Origin: Siphonodentalium dalli
Lineage: Eukaryota; Mollusca; Scaphopoda; Gadilida; Siphonodentaliidae
Length of the DNA stretch: 64,000 bases
NCBI GenBank assembly: GCA_032622095.1
Contig: CP136063.1
Location: 277,383,426-277,447,425 of the forward strand
Reading direction: 5' to 3'
Below, in pieces: positions 31,398 to 42,978 of the stretch. A program made the translations under genes and the position numbers. How positions within the stretch are numbered: the first letter of the stretch is position 1; each line of letters begins with the position of its first letter. Below the pieces are notes generated by a model. That model searched no databases. It was not told where the DNA came from and worked only from the letters and a program-made list of their open reading frames with translations.

Positions 31398-31613
31398 ACA
31401 GTAATGCTCTAATTAATCGACTCCTTAACCACAGCAGAATTATGGGTAACTTTTCAGAATTTAGTCGGAAATATGGCTTGTTGCCATTCATCGGAAAGCT
31501 CTCGCCGAGAGCTTTCCGATGAATGGCAACAAGCCATATTTCCGACTAAATTCTGAAAAGTTACCCATAATTCTGCTGTGGTTAAGGAGTCGATTAATTA
31601 GAGCATTACTGTA
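31398..31613. mobile_element. Palindromic MITE, family B
   Basis: It is perfect over both arms. Its private variant TGCTCTAATTAATCGACTCC is mirrored exactly as GGAGTCGATTAATTAGAGCA. The centre is AGCTCTCGCCGAGAGCT. Confidence 0.97.
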
Positions 31614-31883
31614 GTATTGTATAAGGTAGAGAATACTGTTGCAATTTCGAGAAATGACCATGACCATTTATGCTCGCAAGAATAAAATATAAAAAATAAA
31701 ATTCTTTGATTTTTAACTACACTTTGCAAACCTGGGCATAATTTCAGGTCATCCACTTTTTCATTCATCTCAACGTTAATCTAAAAGAAATCTAGGCAAA
31801 GAGTTTACAGTTCACCCTATTTAATAAAGGAGAACAATTTCACTTAAAAAAGGGGATAACCCAGCATTATACAAGAAGCTCAC

Positions 31884-31971
31884 CTGAATGTTAACAGCAT
31901 ACTCGGTTGGTCCGTGGATACTACCATATAAACCAAAACCTACCACAAATATCCGCCTATTCACCATGAAT
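31884..31971 (-). CDS. BTBD2: BTBD1/2-like exon 2, PHR domain
   Basis: Between acceptor CGTTCTAG and donor CAG|GTGAGC it encodes [18 protein letters not shown] then [11 protein letters not shown]. (V/I)-(F/V)[13 protein letters not shown] is the PHR signature, nearly invariant in BTBD1/2/3/6. The first base completes the Arg codon split after exon 1. Confidence 0.95.
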
Positions 31972-32042
31972 CTAGAACGAGACAGGAGAAAATACAGGGT
32001 TAAGGTGATATTATGTACCTGTTGACTTTCATAATATGACAT

Positions 32043-32150
32043 ACAGTAATGCCCTAAATAATCGACTCCTTAACCACAGCAGAATTATGGGTAACTTTTC
32101 AGGATTTAGTTGGAAATATGGCTTGTTGCCATTCATCGGAAAGCTCTCAC
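32043..32150. mobile_element. Half of a family B MITE
   Basis: Only the left arm is present (TACAGTAATGCCC to CATCGGAAAGCTCTCAC), so the palindrome is lost. It lies in the first BTBD coding intron, 70 bp upstream of exon 2. Confidence 0.85.
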
Positions 32151-32506
32151 ATTTTCTTTTGGCCATTGTGGACTGCATCAATGATGATGAGAGCTGTGAA
32201 ATGAATGTTTTGTTGTCTTCAGTTGTGCTTGTGGAGGGTGGTAACATGTTAAATTCTGCTATGGTACGAGGATAGAGCGAAACAGAAATAGGAATTTATT
32301 AGCTTTGATGGTTTGGAATGTTAGTTTCTTTTTCTTGTTGTATCTAATGATACAGAGGGACCTAAGGTGTTTCAAGTCCATGTGCCTAGTTGCCTAGTTG
32401 CTTCCCTTGATGTCTTGTTTCATGCAAGCTACATATGATCTGACAATGAAATTCATATAACATGTGAAAGCAAATAAATGAGGAAAATACTTCAAAAGAG
32501 ACATAC

Positions 32507-33690
32507 CTTATACGATCACTAGTTCCACTGTATCCCCAGCGGCTCTCTATCTGACAGAATCGTGAAACGACCTGTTCTTTTCCCGTAAGACAGCAGCGTG
32601 GAACATCTAGAAATGTTATCTGAGGTTTCGGGTTTACAGTGAAATAGAGAAACAACTGAACTACTTCTCTGTCCTCTAGTATACCGTTTTGAGCTGCACC
32701 GACCGCAAATTCCTCCACGGACATTAGTGGGAATCTGATGAGTCTCAGTGCATGACCAAGAATTTCTTTCTGATTTGGAGCTGTTGATGGAATATTACGT
32801 CTTTGACATTCAGCGTCAGCCCAACGACATACAGCCATGAATAACTTGCATTCTCTTATGCCTAAAGTATCCCGTGCTAGAACGGCACACAAAGTGTCAT
32901 GGTCGATTTCTGTGAAACCTTCAGCAGCTAATGCTTCCGACGTGTTCTTATCTATAGATTCAAGACAGAGCGCTGCTAACTGAGGCTCATCGAATAACCT
33001 CGCTTGAGTTAGAAGCATGAATGCATTATCGCTTGTTAAATTCCTTTTTAAAAACTCCACACAAGCCCTCTCCAATGCAGGAACAGCGTATTTCTTCGCA
33101 GCATAAAGGGTAGTCATAACAGTTTCGGGACCGATTTGTACTTCATCAGTGTACAAAAACCTCACCAGAGCTAAAAATGCAGCTGGTTCAACATCAGGAA
33201 TCTCTATAACTTCATCAGATGTCGCCATATTGCCGTTGAATAACGCGTCAAAAACGGCACTACCTGCCGATAATAGAAACCTGTGTGCTGGGACTTGCAT
33301 ATCGTTAGGTTTCTTTCCGATGGTGAAATGAACATCACACATTGTCTCACTGTTGAAGAGAAATGCAAGCCTATCCTTGATATGTGGCTTTGTTGCTTGC
33401 CAGTTATATGGGGCTGGACCATTCCCTGTTGGGGTAGAACATTGGGATGAATTGGCTGACTGGGGCCTGATGATAGTTTGTGTTGGTATTGGACTGGAAA
33501 TTCTATGTGTGTTTATTGGATCACTGACTAGGTTTTGAATGGGACTCAATGGATTGGACGACATTGGTGAGTCAGGTTGCTGTCTCTCATTGGCAGTATA
33601 GTTGTGTGGTGGTGCCTGGTTAACAGGTACATTCGCTGCTATGTTCGTGAATTTATGAGGAAAGTTTTTGGCACTCTCATCTTTTTCCAT
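32507..33690 (-). CDS. BTBD2: BTBD1/2-like exon 1: BTB and BACK domains
   Basis: This exon encodes residues 1-394 plus two bases of codon 395 of a 525-residue protein; the total comes from exons 1184+88+147+159 bases. Residues 1-95 are a Ser/Pro/Asn-rich, probably disordered tail. YNWQATKP and the BTB domain (about 96-215, CDVHF...[19 protein letters not shown]) follow, then the BACK domain (about 220-350, with [20 protein letters not shown]) and the start of the PHR domain ([12 protein letters not shown]). Animal BTBD1/2 are CUL3 ubiquitin-ligase substrate adaptors (BTB binds CUL3; topoisomerase I is a reported partner). [21 protein letters not shown] favours BTBD1/2 over BTBD3/6. The start is fixed by an in-frame TGA 17 codons upstream in the same exon. 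The donor is AAG|GTATGT, continuing into exon 2. Confidence 0.95.
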
Positions 33691-33747
33691 CTTCAGTGGT
33701 CGTAAACTTTCTGCTATTATAACAGCTTCTTCATCACATCATGATTC
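33691..33747 (-). other. 5' UTR part of BTBD exon 1
   Basis: An acceptor CTATTTCAG (minus strand, ending 33748) precedes 57 bases of untranslated exon that contain an in-frame TGA (third codon). So at least one further 5' UTR exon and the promoter lie at higher coordinates; they were not recognised. Confidence 0.75.
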
Positions 33748-33796
33748 CTGAAATAGAAAACTATTTATAAAATCTAATAACCTATTCAAGCATGAG

Positions 33797-34015
33797 TTTA
33801 GTGTGCCTGTCCTTTGCAGAATGAGGTCCCAAGAGGGTGAATTTAGTGACTCTATCCCGCATAGTGGGCAAGCATCACCAAATTCACCCTCAGGGATCTC
33901 ATTCTGCATGGCCTCATCTGCTATGGGAGACATAGACTCAGTTTGAAGTTCCCAAATGGTGAATATTGTGATGTACACCCATTGGGAACCTCGATTATGC
34001 AATGTGTCGTTTGCC
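33797..34015. mobile_element. Composite family A element, diverged
   Basis: GCAGAATGAGGTCCCAAGAG is mirrored by CAGGGATCTCATTCTGC around GCATAGTGGGCAAGC. The second half AAGTTCCCAAATGGTGAATA...CATTGGGAACCTC matches the right half of 29781-30175. It is 50 bp upstream of the 5' UTR exon, i.e. in the 5' UTR intron. Confidence 0.7.
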
Positions 34016-34086
34016 AATTTGGGGATATAAGAGAAATTAAACTAAAAAAGAAATAGAATCTAAATGAAGAACATTCTATAGAAATT

Positions 34087-34207
34087 TGATACCTCTCGGC
34101 GAGAGCTTTCCGATGAATGGCAACAAGCCATATTTCCGACTAAATCCTGAAAAGTTACCCATAATTCTGCTTTGGTTAAGAGGTCGATTAATTAGGGCAT
34201 TACTGTA
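34087..34207. mobile_element. Half of a family B MITE
   Basis: Only a right arm is present (CTCTCGGCGAGAGCTTTCCG to GGGCATTACTGTA), starting at the centre of the palindrome. Confidence 0.85.
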
Positions 34208-34734
34208 AATACCTGAATTATTCTCATTTACCCATACTATTATGACTGATAGAATGGTTGGTGAGAAGTCTCACACAAATTGAACACCATGCGCAATTTT
34301 GGTTAATACATGTAAGTTGTCTGCGGGTTTGTATTTTTGGAAACCAACTAATTAAATTGATATTGACTAAACAAGAATGATTGCGTCAACAACAGTAACT
34401 TGATTTAATTTATATGAAAGAATGGTGAATTGTGTTCTGGCTATTAGTGATACAAAATTTATTGAAATACCTGCATTGTGCAAGCTTATTCACGGTGAGG
34501 TGCAGCGGTGTTTCAAATCACTTTAGGAGTGGTCTAGTCTGTGTTCTAGAATCAGTCTATTCTGGAGAACATGGCATTTGAAGGGCGTATGATATGGCGA
34601 AGAAGTCAAAGGTCCAGCAAAATTCATGGACAAATTGGGTGGATCCACTTGATCTGTTTTATAATATAATATTCAGTATGACTGCAAGGCATACAAACGA
34701 AGAAGAATGCGGTACCTGGAGAAAAACATTATTT

Positions 34735-34830
34735 TCAATAACCCCTCCTTTACTAATGCATTCTCCCATTCATTTATGAAAGTATACATTGGAATAGTCT
34801 ATTAATAGTCTGGAGGGATGTTCAGGTAAT
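34735..34830. mobile_element. Fragment of the 14536-type MITE
   Basis: CCTTTACTAATGCATTCTCC...TGGAATAGTCTATTAATAGT and GGAGGGATGTTCAGGTAATA resemble 14545-14640. 34830-35315 and 35400-35835 show no gene or repeat that I recognise. Confidence 0.45.
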
Positions 34831-35317
34831 AAAAGCAGAGCACAAACAGACGAAAAGAAAATACAAGTGCAGAAGAATTCACCTTCTTTGGTGGGAAATG
34901 TCCAGATAATAAGTTTAACAAACAATCTACACAGATTGACTACCATATGATCTTTCCATCTAAGATTTTTACGTACACATGCCTGCGATTCTGTCCCAAG
35001 TGGGGGGTAACAAAAAAACACCACAATTTTCACAGGTGAAATCAAAGTGCTTGATATTCAGTTTTTACTCATGATCTTGTCGTGAGCATGCACAGTCCAA
35101 CTACCCATGACAGAAAACTCTCCAATTATGATTGAACCATGGTTGTGCGAATGTTCACTAAATCGAGAAAACGTCAAGTCTCTAATTAGGAATTTCCTTG
35201 ACCCATAATATATCTCATTCCAAGGATATTATGCTAATTCTACATGTAATTTGAAATTTTAGAATTTAGTTCTATGTCTACGGTATCAATCTATACAGGG
35301 GTGATGCCTTAGCCCCT

Positions 35318-35402
35318 AGGGGGGGGTCAGTACTAGTATAGCCTGCATCAGCCCCCCCCCCCCCCTCCCCAGTCAGTGGGGGTTAGCCCCCCCCCCCCAT
35401 TG
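35318..35402. repeat. Poly-G/poly-C clusters in inverted orientation
   Basis: A run of G (35322 onward) is followed by two C-runs of 13-14 bases separated by CAGTCAGTGGGGG. The tracts could pair. Such tracts are error-prone in assembly, so exact lengths are uncertain. Confidence 0.7.
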
Positions 35403-35845
35403 TCAGCGAAATCTGCAAAATCCATCGGGGAGCATACCTGCGAATAATTGTGCAGCTTTACCACCCATGATCCTCACCACTGCTCTGAGACAAATTTGGA
35501 ATATTTACACAGACTATACAAATGCAAGTTTACTTGTAAGTAATGACGAGTCCCAGGCGACACAATCGTGTGCTTTGGAAATAAACTTGCACTATACTGC
35601 GAAGAGTTAATAGAAAAGTGTTGATTGCAAAGCCATGTTGTACATTCTACATTCAGCCCGATTCCTGGAACTTGTGTGATCCATGTTTAAGTATCTGGGA
35701 ACAACAGACATGTGACATTGGAGAGTAAAGACATGAAGTCACATTGTGCTTGCAGCCTGTTTATTGGAGGCCAAATTCACATTTAATAACTACATGTAAT
35801 TATGTTTAAGCATGATGCATTACACCTAAAGCATAATGCCATTAC

Positions 35846-36403
35846 AGGCCTGGCCTTTTAAGGCGGGCGATCGCCCTCGCCCGCCTCCGCCCGCCTGAAA
35901 TTAAAATAAGGAGGGCGCCTATCGCCCTCCTCGCGTAAGTATAATAAAAAAAAAATAAAATAAAAAAAAAAAAAAAAAATTTTTTTTTTTTATTTCAGTG
36001 TTGGTATCTTTTAATAAGTATATAAATATTATGGTTTACATATGCATATACATATATGCCTATACAGCAGAGTGCTCTACCTATCATTAGCTTATGTCAG
36101 CTTCCGGTGGGTAAGACATGGTACCTCTAATTGTGGACTCTTCTGCTATAGGGCATCCCCCCTTTACTCACATAATGTGGGTCACACAAAACTACATTTT
36201 TTCCCTCAAGAAACACTGAACAAAATCCACAAATATATGCCAGAATCGCTCTCAGGGACACTACATATTAAAAATTTCACCCCCGCTCGCCTGTGCGAGA
36301 CTCGGATGATGCTTCGCATCATATGGTCAGATAAAATAGCCCTCCTGGGATAAATTAAGGAGGGCGATCATTGCCCTCCTTCCAATTTCAAAGGGCCAGG
36401 CCT
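35846..36403. mobile_element. hAT-type MITE with 8-bp target duplication
   Basis: The perfect 8-bp repeat GCCATTAC flanks it at 35838-35845 and 36404-36411. The terminal repeats are AGGCCTGGCCTTTTAAGG and AAAGGGCCAGGCCT. Subterminal GGCGGGCGATCGCCC and GGGCGATCATTGCCCTCC hairpins follow. An 8-bp duplication is the hAT signature. The 103-codon frame inside is not a recognisable transposase. An A/T-homopolymer hairpin (about 35943-35992) lies near the left end. Confidence 0.9.
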
Positions 36404-36411
36404 GCCATTAC

Positions 36412-37272
36412 CCTTAACCGTAATTCAGATTTCCATTACATTTTTAAAAGCATAATGGCATTACACTTTTAAAAGTGTAATAGCATTGCATTGCGCTTGA
36501 GTGTAATTCAAATTCCATCTTTCAAAACTACCCTCGAGCTGAAATGGACGCAGCCACTTGTAAATAAATATTTCAAGAGCAAATATATGTTAGGCTCCGC
36601 CCAGAATATTTACCTCAGATGAAAGTTAATTAGGCCTATGTAACTCAACAGATGGATCGAACAATGCTTGATTATCAATATTATAACGATTGCATGGTGA
36701 GTTGGGCATTAGTTTGTTATAGAAATTAAAGGAGCAGCCCACGTCTGAAATTCTTTTTACCCATTTTTCACTGCATGTTAAAACAATTTGCATTTATGGG
36801 AGGCCAAATTTACAGGGGTGGCGTCATTTGGCAAACCTTGTCAGATTCCGTACCATTTCAGACTCGGTTTTAATACAACGCCATGATTGGTTCAAACTAT
36901 ATAACGTTATTTTTAGCTGGGTGACTTGGTCAATGATAGGCATGCATTTTTGAGTTTAGTTGTAGTCAATCGATTCATGGGTATGAAAACATTTACAATT
37001 AAAGTCAAATTAACCATTTTATAAGTTTTGTTTTACAACAATGATATAGAATAGTCTATAAAATATCTATATGAAATTACCGCATGGCCTAAATTGACTG
37101 TTGTACATAGACACGGAAAATAGCACTATCGTTTCGAAGAGACAATATTCAAAAATAGTATGCCAGCTTTGTTGATAACAGACAACATGAACTGATGCTA
37201 TCAACGGCATTCAAATCGGATGCTTGGTCCATGTTTCCAGATATTTTGTGATGTAAGATTATGAACCATGCA
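36412..37272. other. No feature recognised
   Basis: AT-rich sequence without protein-like frames. A short palindrome (CATTACACTTTTAAAAGTGTAAT) lies at about 36461. Confidence 0.5.
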
Positions 37273-37414
37273 TACAGTAATGCCCTAAGTAATTGACTCC
37301 TTAACCACAGCAGAATTATGGTTAACTTTTCAGGAATTAGTCGGAAATATGGCTTGTTGCCATTCATCTGAAAGCTCTCGGGTTAAGGAGTCGATTACTT
37401 AGGGCATTACTGTA
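37273..37414. mobile_element. Family B MITE, right arm mostly deleted
   Basis: The full left arm reaches CATCTGAAAGCTCTCG and is joined to the outer right arm (GGTTAAGGAGTCGATTACTT...CATTACTGTA). The private variant AAGTAAT is present on both sides. 37415-39635 has no recognised gene; a small GGGAAGATTCGG repeat (four imperfect copies) lies at about 38615-38690. Confidence 0.85.
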
Positions 37415-39635
37415 ATTATTAGATCGAATAACTCGTCAAATAACAATATAAGTAATCTGACTATTGTATGCAGAACGTCGGCTATATAGTGGTTATACAC
37501 TTCTTCCAGATCTGGATATATCCTTCAGCGAAAAATTAATTCTAATTATACCAGAGAGCTCGGCCCCAGAGGTCATAGGTCGAGGAGTCCAGAATGGGGT
37601 GGCATCAGGAAAATACTGATGCCACACCTGAACGTAGTTTCAAATTCACAGCGAACTCAGTAGTCATTAAGCGCACTGCACATTGTACGACAAATATCGG
37701 GCACCGGGTTAAATCGTAGCATGTGCAGTGGAAAATTGCACGATCAGCCCCGCAAGGTATCAAATAGTTTTTATTTTCTGCGATCGAGTCGTGCGATTTA
37801 CATGTATGCGAAATAGCCATTCAGATTTAACTATTAATATGATCATGTGGCGATCACATATGTTTTATTTCACAACAACATGGCGCCCATTGACCTTCAA
37901 GTTCAAGTTGATTAGCAAAGTCAGAATGGCGGGATATTTTGGACGGCAGAAGAAAGCATGCATTGATTGAGGCATCCATGGGAGTTAAGGTGGACATCAG
38001 CAAAATGTTGTCTATATAATATCTGTTGTGAATGTGTGTGGGGAATTAAATCAGGTATGCTAATTACCATTGTTATACAAATGGATCTAAACTTTCATAG
38101 AGTCCAACAACAAATTAATTTGGTCGATAAAGTGTATTTAAAAACATAAAAACATCAACATAATTATCACAGCACAGCAGCCAATATAATAAACCTCATA
38201 AAAGATAGTCCTTAAAAATGGAATCTGCATTTCATTTAATCATATACCTCAAACTGGTAAAAGAATATCTGGCTTCTGACTATTTAAAAAATTAATTAAT
38301 CAATGACCCCCAGACCACGCTAATTTTCCCCGATAGTACAGGTGAGTGCTAATCAGTGTGCAGGTAACACAATTGTTCATGCTCGCTGTCACGTGCATAC
38401 ACACTGACACACATTTCATTTAACCCACAACAAGCTGAAATAACAATTAATGCAGGATGCGCGCAAGTATCATGATACATAAAAGAGGCAGTTTACTAAA
38501 ACAGATAAAAACGGCATCTATAACACCATAGAACTACAAACACTTGTAATATTAATATTTATCGGACATTCTAATGATTCTTATTAAATATCCGCGATAG
38601 ATACACATGGGAACGGGAAGATTCGGTCGCGGGAAGATTCGGCTCGGTATTTTTCGGTCACGGGAAGATTCGGCTGAGAAGATTCGGCCAGTCTATTGAT
38701 TTAGTTAATTAGTGCAGGGATTGTGCCTTGTTGACAGCTTGGTCTTTTCGCACATATAGCCTATACACATTAATAATAACCCACTGCATTCATGAGAGAA
38801 TAAACAACCAAATCGTGTGCGGTGATCTACGGTAAGTGATAAAAACAGAAGTAGCACAACTAAAATCGGACTGTGTCAGTACCCATCTATTGTTTGTTAC
38901 GTCACAAGGGTCTGCGACAAATATAGTGCAACATATATCACTTCACGTGCCGCCCGCTTTACAATCATACCGAATTGTAAGTATGGATAGATAACTCTTG
39001 AAAAACCAAGAAGACAACTCTGTGAGCATTACTGAATGATTGAATCTCTACCAGATTAAGTTTGCGAGCGAGGTTAGCGACGCTGTGAGAGCTTTTGCAA
39101 AAGCAGCAAAATTAATGCAGAAATCTAACCTGCTAAATCAGTAATTTAACTGAGTTTACCAAACTGAGCAAGTTCATATAGCTACCAGAGTCGATACTGA
39201 TCAAGATTGGTTATCAATACACTGATCAGTGCGTTTGGGCCTTAACAAAATTGAAAAATATATCACAATTTCGGTGTCAAACCAACTACAATCGCTTGAA
39301 CTACGAAGATATCCGAAAGGTAACGTAGATATCCGAAGATAATCGCTAGACCTACCTAAAAACCGAGAAGGGCGTCATAAATCTGTATTGAGAATAAATC
39401 ATTATGCTGAATACATTAATTCCACAAAAACCGCGCACTCCACACCACTGGTAATTATATTTATTACTAATTCTTGCCATTTATAACAATTTTTTTATTT
39501 ATAAACCCCTCGAGATGGGTCGGAGGTCTTCTTCTTCTTCAGAATACGGCTTGCAGTCAATGTCTGCTATATAAATCCTGGAGGACATGATTGGTCTAAA
39601 AATGATTCGTCTAAACAGATGATTCTTTCGGTGTT

Positions 39636-40646
39636 ATGTTACCCTCACACCACAGCGTATACTGAAACCTATGAGGCTATGAGTTGCGTGTAAAAAATAT
39701 TTGTATACGCACCAAACGCAACCGAAATCAACAATTTTGTCAATTTGTAACCTATTCGACCTATGGGTTGCGTGTAAGTTGTGTGTGGGTTGCGTGTGGG
39801 TTGTGTGTGGGTTGCGTGTGGGTTGCGAACTGAACTTATGATCCCCCAATATCTGCGATCACCGGCGTACGAGTTGGAGCGAGTAGCGTGTGAGTTGCGT
39901 GCAGAACTTACGAGTTGCGTTTGAGTTGCGTTCAAAACTTACAAGTTGCGTTTGACCTGCGTGCTAGTTGTGTGGTATTTGCGAATATCGGTCACGTGAT
40001 AAAAACCTATAAAAGCTTATCCGATTCATTATTTTCTTCAGTACTGATTTGGTCATCGAAGAGTCAACACCTCGGAGGTCCACCGACAACTGACACGGAT
40101 CTAGAAAAGGCCCACTATTTATACCATTTCTCAACACGCATGTAGTACGCAACTAATAGGTTGGATACGCAGGGCATAGGTTGGGGATACGCTGGGAATA
40201 AGCACAATATGTTGGGGGTACGCTACACACGCAACAGGATCGCAACAGGCACGCAACACGATCGCAAAATGATCACAACAGGTACGTAACACATTCGCAA
40301 CATGTACGGTACCAAAACCTGGCCAGGTACATAAAATTTGGACCTGCGATCACCTGCGTTCACAACTTATGAGTTGCGTACCTGTTGCGATCGTGTTGCG
40401 TGCGTAGCGTACCTGTTGCGTCCCTGTTGCGTATAAATTGATCGCAGGCATCCGCAGAGAATTATTGAACATGTTCAAAATTTCCGAACTTACTCTGCGT
40501 GTGTCTGCGATCACCTGCGTGCTTGTTGCGTACTTCAAACCTATAAAACTTATTAGTTGCGTGTGAGTTGCGTTCGGAACTTATGACCACTATTTTTTAT
40601 TCGCAACCATACGCAACTGGTGATTGCTATGGTGTGAGGGTAACAT
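39636..40646. mobile_element. 1-kb TIR element rich in GTTGCGT repeats
   Basis: The ends ATGTTACCCTCACACCACAG and its counterpart CTATGGTGTGAGGGTAACAT are inverted repeats of about 20 bp. The interior is dominated by GTTGCGTGTGAGTTGCG-type direct repeats on the left and right, and by their reverse complement (CGCAACACGATCGCAACAGG) in the middle. No transposase and no convincing target duplication. The proline/threonine-like frames over it are repeat translations. Confidence 0.75.
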
Positions 40647-40830
40647 TAATGGCAATGAGTCACATTGAAATAAATTTGGTGCGCCATCAGGTTTTATTTT
40701 TGTTGGGGTTTTTTTTTTTTGCTATAGGGATAAAACAAGTTAAGAATTTATTACGCCACATGTGGTGTACTAGTTTCTGTGATTTTGATATTGTGTGGTG
40801 GACAGGGCGAATGTATTCTTGAAGATTTTT

Positions 40831-41284
40831 TGTACCTTACTCAATCGTACCAATAGAATCACGTATATGCTGAAATTGTAAAGTTAATGGCACCGGTGTA
40901 TAATACGTTTTTGAAAATATGATAAATCGTATCCATAGGATCAGGACAGGCTGAAATTGTAAACTTAAAGTCACCGGTGTAATAATATGTTGTTGAAAAA
41001 TAAATACTCTGATAGCCTGATAATAATATATCACCTATTGGGAGCCCCTTGTGTATTTTTTTATATTTTTATTTGTACCTTACTCAAACGTACCGATATA
41101 ATCACGTAGATGCTTAAATTGTAAAGTTAACGCCACCGGTGTACAATATGTTTTTGAAAATGTGATAAATCGTATCGATAGAGTCAGGACAGGCTGAAAT
41201 TGTAAACTTAAAGTCACTTGTTGTTGAAAATATAAATAATCTGATAGACTGAAAATAATGTGTAACCCATTGGGAACCCCTAGT
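40831..41284. repeat. Direct duplication, about 240 bp, two copies
   Basis: TTGTACCTTACTCAATCGTA...GGCACCGGTGTATAATACG...GATAAATCGTATCCATAGGA is repeated with roughly 85-90% similarity from about 41072. A shorter motif (GCTGAAATTGTAAA, followed by CACCGGTGT) recurs within each copy. Confidence 0.75.
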
Positions 41285-41545
41285 TTAGTGAAGTGCATTG
41301 TGGTAGTTTAATTGTGTTTCTCCTCCATTTTTATTTTCTGGAATTATCACCAAGATTTCTCCACTCGATTCTCTTAAAATCTACCCTGATCGGTCAAATT
41401 CTTTTGATAATTCTATCTAAATACATCTTAGCTACTATTCGGATCTGCTGTCCCGGTCTAAAAATGGATAGTTTGACCAAAAGGACTATTGACAAAACTT
41501 TGTTTACAAATTGAGCGCACTCGATGACCCGTTCAGTCCGTTCAC

Positions 41546-42720
41546 GCTGCAAATTTATTATCGAAAACAAATTAAATTTCTTCCATCTAAAACATAATTA
41601 CGCGCTGAACTCTGTCATTTTAAGAATATAGTAGTATTACACACATATACACCAAGTTTCAGCTCAAAATTTTGAAAAATGACAGTTTTATAGACATAAA
41701 TCGATTTTAATGGGAAATCCTTTGTTAAATTTTATCATCGAAAAAAAAACAATTTCTTCGATCTAAAAAATAATTACGTGCTGTACCCTGTCATTTTAGG
41801 AATATATAATTATCCCAAACACAGACACCAAGTCTGAGCTTAAATTTTTTAAAAATAAGAGATTTATCGACATAAATGGATTTGTATATGGCAGATGCCA
41901 TGTTAAATAAATTTTATGGCCCTGCAAATGTTTTCTGAGCTGTTCGATATTGGGCACTAGAGTCCATATTTGACCGGTTTACCCTGATAATTGTGTGGCA
42001 GTACAGTCGCGTTACTTTATACGTCAACATTGGTCATTATCACTCGACAAATTTATTTCGGTCTATCGTATCAACCCCTATTTCCCCCGCATAGCCTGAC
42101 TAAGTGTCAACATTGGTCTTTATCGCTCCACTAGTTTGTATCGTTTCATCGGTATGAATTCCATATCCCATTATCCACATATAACCAACCCAACCTCTAA
42201 TCCCGGTCCAATTTATTTATTTCTTTCATCGGTATATAGTCATGTTACGTAATATTTTATTTCGTGATACTTGTACTTATATGTCTATGGTATTACTATA
42301 GTATACTGTATACGTATATCAATTGCTTTTCCTTTCTATATAATCCTTGTGCCATCTATAGAGATCATTTCAGACCCCCCCCCTCAATTTTATATCATTG
42401 CTGCTTTAGTACAGTCGCGATGCATTACATGGCAACATTGATCCACTAATTTATGTCAGTTCATCGGTACAAACCCCTTTTCTCCGATTCCATATAACCA
42501 ACCCAACATCTTATAGAACTCCATAAATGACTATTCTGGAACTATATAGAGATGACTAAGATGCTGACACCCCCCTATTTTATAGCCTTGTTGCAACAGT
42601 AGAGTTGATATGCATAATATGTCAACATTGGTCGTTATCGCTCTACAAATTTATATCGGTTCAACCCTTAGTTCCCTGTATCGCCCACCCCTTCCTCAAT
42701 TTATTTTTTCATTTGTATTA
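41546..42720. repeat. Diverged tandem repeats of two kinds
   Basis: About 41546-41920 has two copies of a roughly 185-bp unit (ATCGAAAACAAATTAAATTT, TAATTACGCGCTGAACTCTG, ATACACCAAGTTTCAGCTC). About 41990-42720 has three to four copies of a unit containing GTCAACATTGGTC(A/G)TTATC and ACAAATTTATATCGGT. No coding potential. Confidence 0.65.
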
Positions 42721-42978
42721 TAGTCTCGTCACATACACATTTTATCTTTTGTAACCTTTGCTTCAACGCGTCGAGTTCGCTGCAGACAATACAAAACTGA
42801 CAACATTTTGAAATGTAAGCAGGCTTCAAACTCATCTTATCCAAGAAAAACTCTGGTTACATAAGAAATTTGTGTATAAGGTGTACGCGCATTTGTTGCG
42901 TTAAAAACCAAAGGTCCCAAGTCAAGGTCCAAATCCCCAACACACTGATGTGAGGTTTAACTCCATCTACATACAGGA

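Noticed and set aside
34770-35045. 91-codon minus-strand frame
   Set aside because: It overlaps a MITE fragment and has no homology, splice signal or composition that suggests coding.
36042-36353. 103-codon frame inside the hAT-type MITE as a transposase remnant
   Set aside because: No hAT motif (zinc finger, RW or dimerisation region) is visible and the element is only 558 bp.
39634-39935. Threonine/histidine/proline-rich minus-strand frames (NPHTTHTQPT type)
   Set aside because: They are translations of the GTTGCGTGTGGG repeats of the TIR element at 39636-40646.
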